A stretch of 5,217 bases of DNA, from contig CAMFRJ010000119.1 in the NCBI GenBank assembly GCA_945981915.1, positions 1-5,217 of the forward strand, in the 5' to 3' direction. Positions 5,176-5,217 of this stretch are shown here, piece by piece. The DNA is from an uncultured Erysipelotrichaceae bacterium. GTDB lineage: Bacteria; Bacillota_I; Bacilli_A; Erysipelotrichales; Coprobacillaceae. The notes beneath the pieces were generated by a model. The model searched no databases. It had not been told where the DNA came from and saw nothing but the letters and a program-made list of their open reading frames with translations. Positions within the stretch are counted from its first letter, which is position 1. Each line of letters begins with the position of its first letter. The translations under genes were made by a program, and so were the position numbers.

Positions 5176-5217
5176 TCCCCTCAATTATCTATATGATAAG
5201 ATAAAAAGAGATATTCT
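5176..5217 (-). promoter_or_regulatory. dacF leader with ribosome site and a short inverted repeat
   Basis: Upstream of dacF the minus strand carries GAGGGGA (5176-5182). Before that, TTATC and GATAA form an inverted repeat around five bases (5185-5199). A GAATA (5212-5216) lies 16 bases from CATATAG (5189-5195), loosely like a forespore SigG/SigF promoter, but the -10 match is poor. The upstream region is cut off by the window edge, so the promoter may lie outside. Confidence 0.25.

Overview
The window is an AT-rich stretch of a spore-forming, low-GC Gram-positive chromosome (Bacillota). Every gene found lies on the minus strand, so transcription runs from high to low coordinates. SpoIIAA, SpoIIAB and SigF are readily recognisable against the Bacillus subtilis proteins, so the organism very probably makes endospores. 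The base composition, and a signal peptidase where B. subtilis has spoVA genes, would suit a gut lineage such as Erysipelotrichales/Coprobacillaceae. That placement is a guess from style, not a proof.

In order of transcription, dacF (4029-5171) encodes a secreted D-alanyl-D-alanine carboxypeptidase and ends in its own terminator. After a 77-base gap come spoIIAA (3628-3951), spoIIAB (3188-3631) and sigF (2494-3213). They overlap by 4 and 26 bases and are clearly one translationally coupled unit. Next, 32 bases further on, is a type I signal peptidase gene (1964-2461), followed by a strong terminator. Last is a separately promoted gene (102-1859) for a 585-residue protein. Its C-terminal half carries an HPr-kinase-like P-loop and a tail resembling ATP-dependent PEP carboxykinase; its N-terminal half is unrecognised. 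It ends in a terminator at 86-115. Positions 1-101 hold only that terminator and a possible promoter for a gene beyond the window.

The spoIIA genes form the forespore-commitment switch. SpoIIAB is an anti-sigma factor and serine kinase that holds SigF inactive. Dephosphorylated SpoIIAA releases SigF, and SpoIIAB inactivates SpoIIAA by phosphorylation. DacF trims peptidoglycan, and in B. subtilis it is made in the forespore. The signal peptidase is probably co-transcribed with the switch and may process exported proteins during engulfment or cortex building.

Points for a second look are: the PEPCK/HPr-kinase-like protein of unknown role; a perfect 8-bp inverted repeat in its leader beside the ribosome binding site; stop codons lying at the loop/3'-arm junction of all three terminators; an 18-bp perfect palindrome inside spoIIAB; and the signal peptidase placed after sigF. 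No CRISPR array, insertion sequence, tRNA, rRNA or phage gene was seen.
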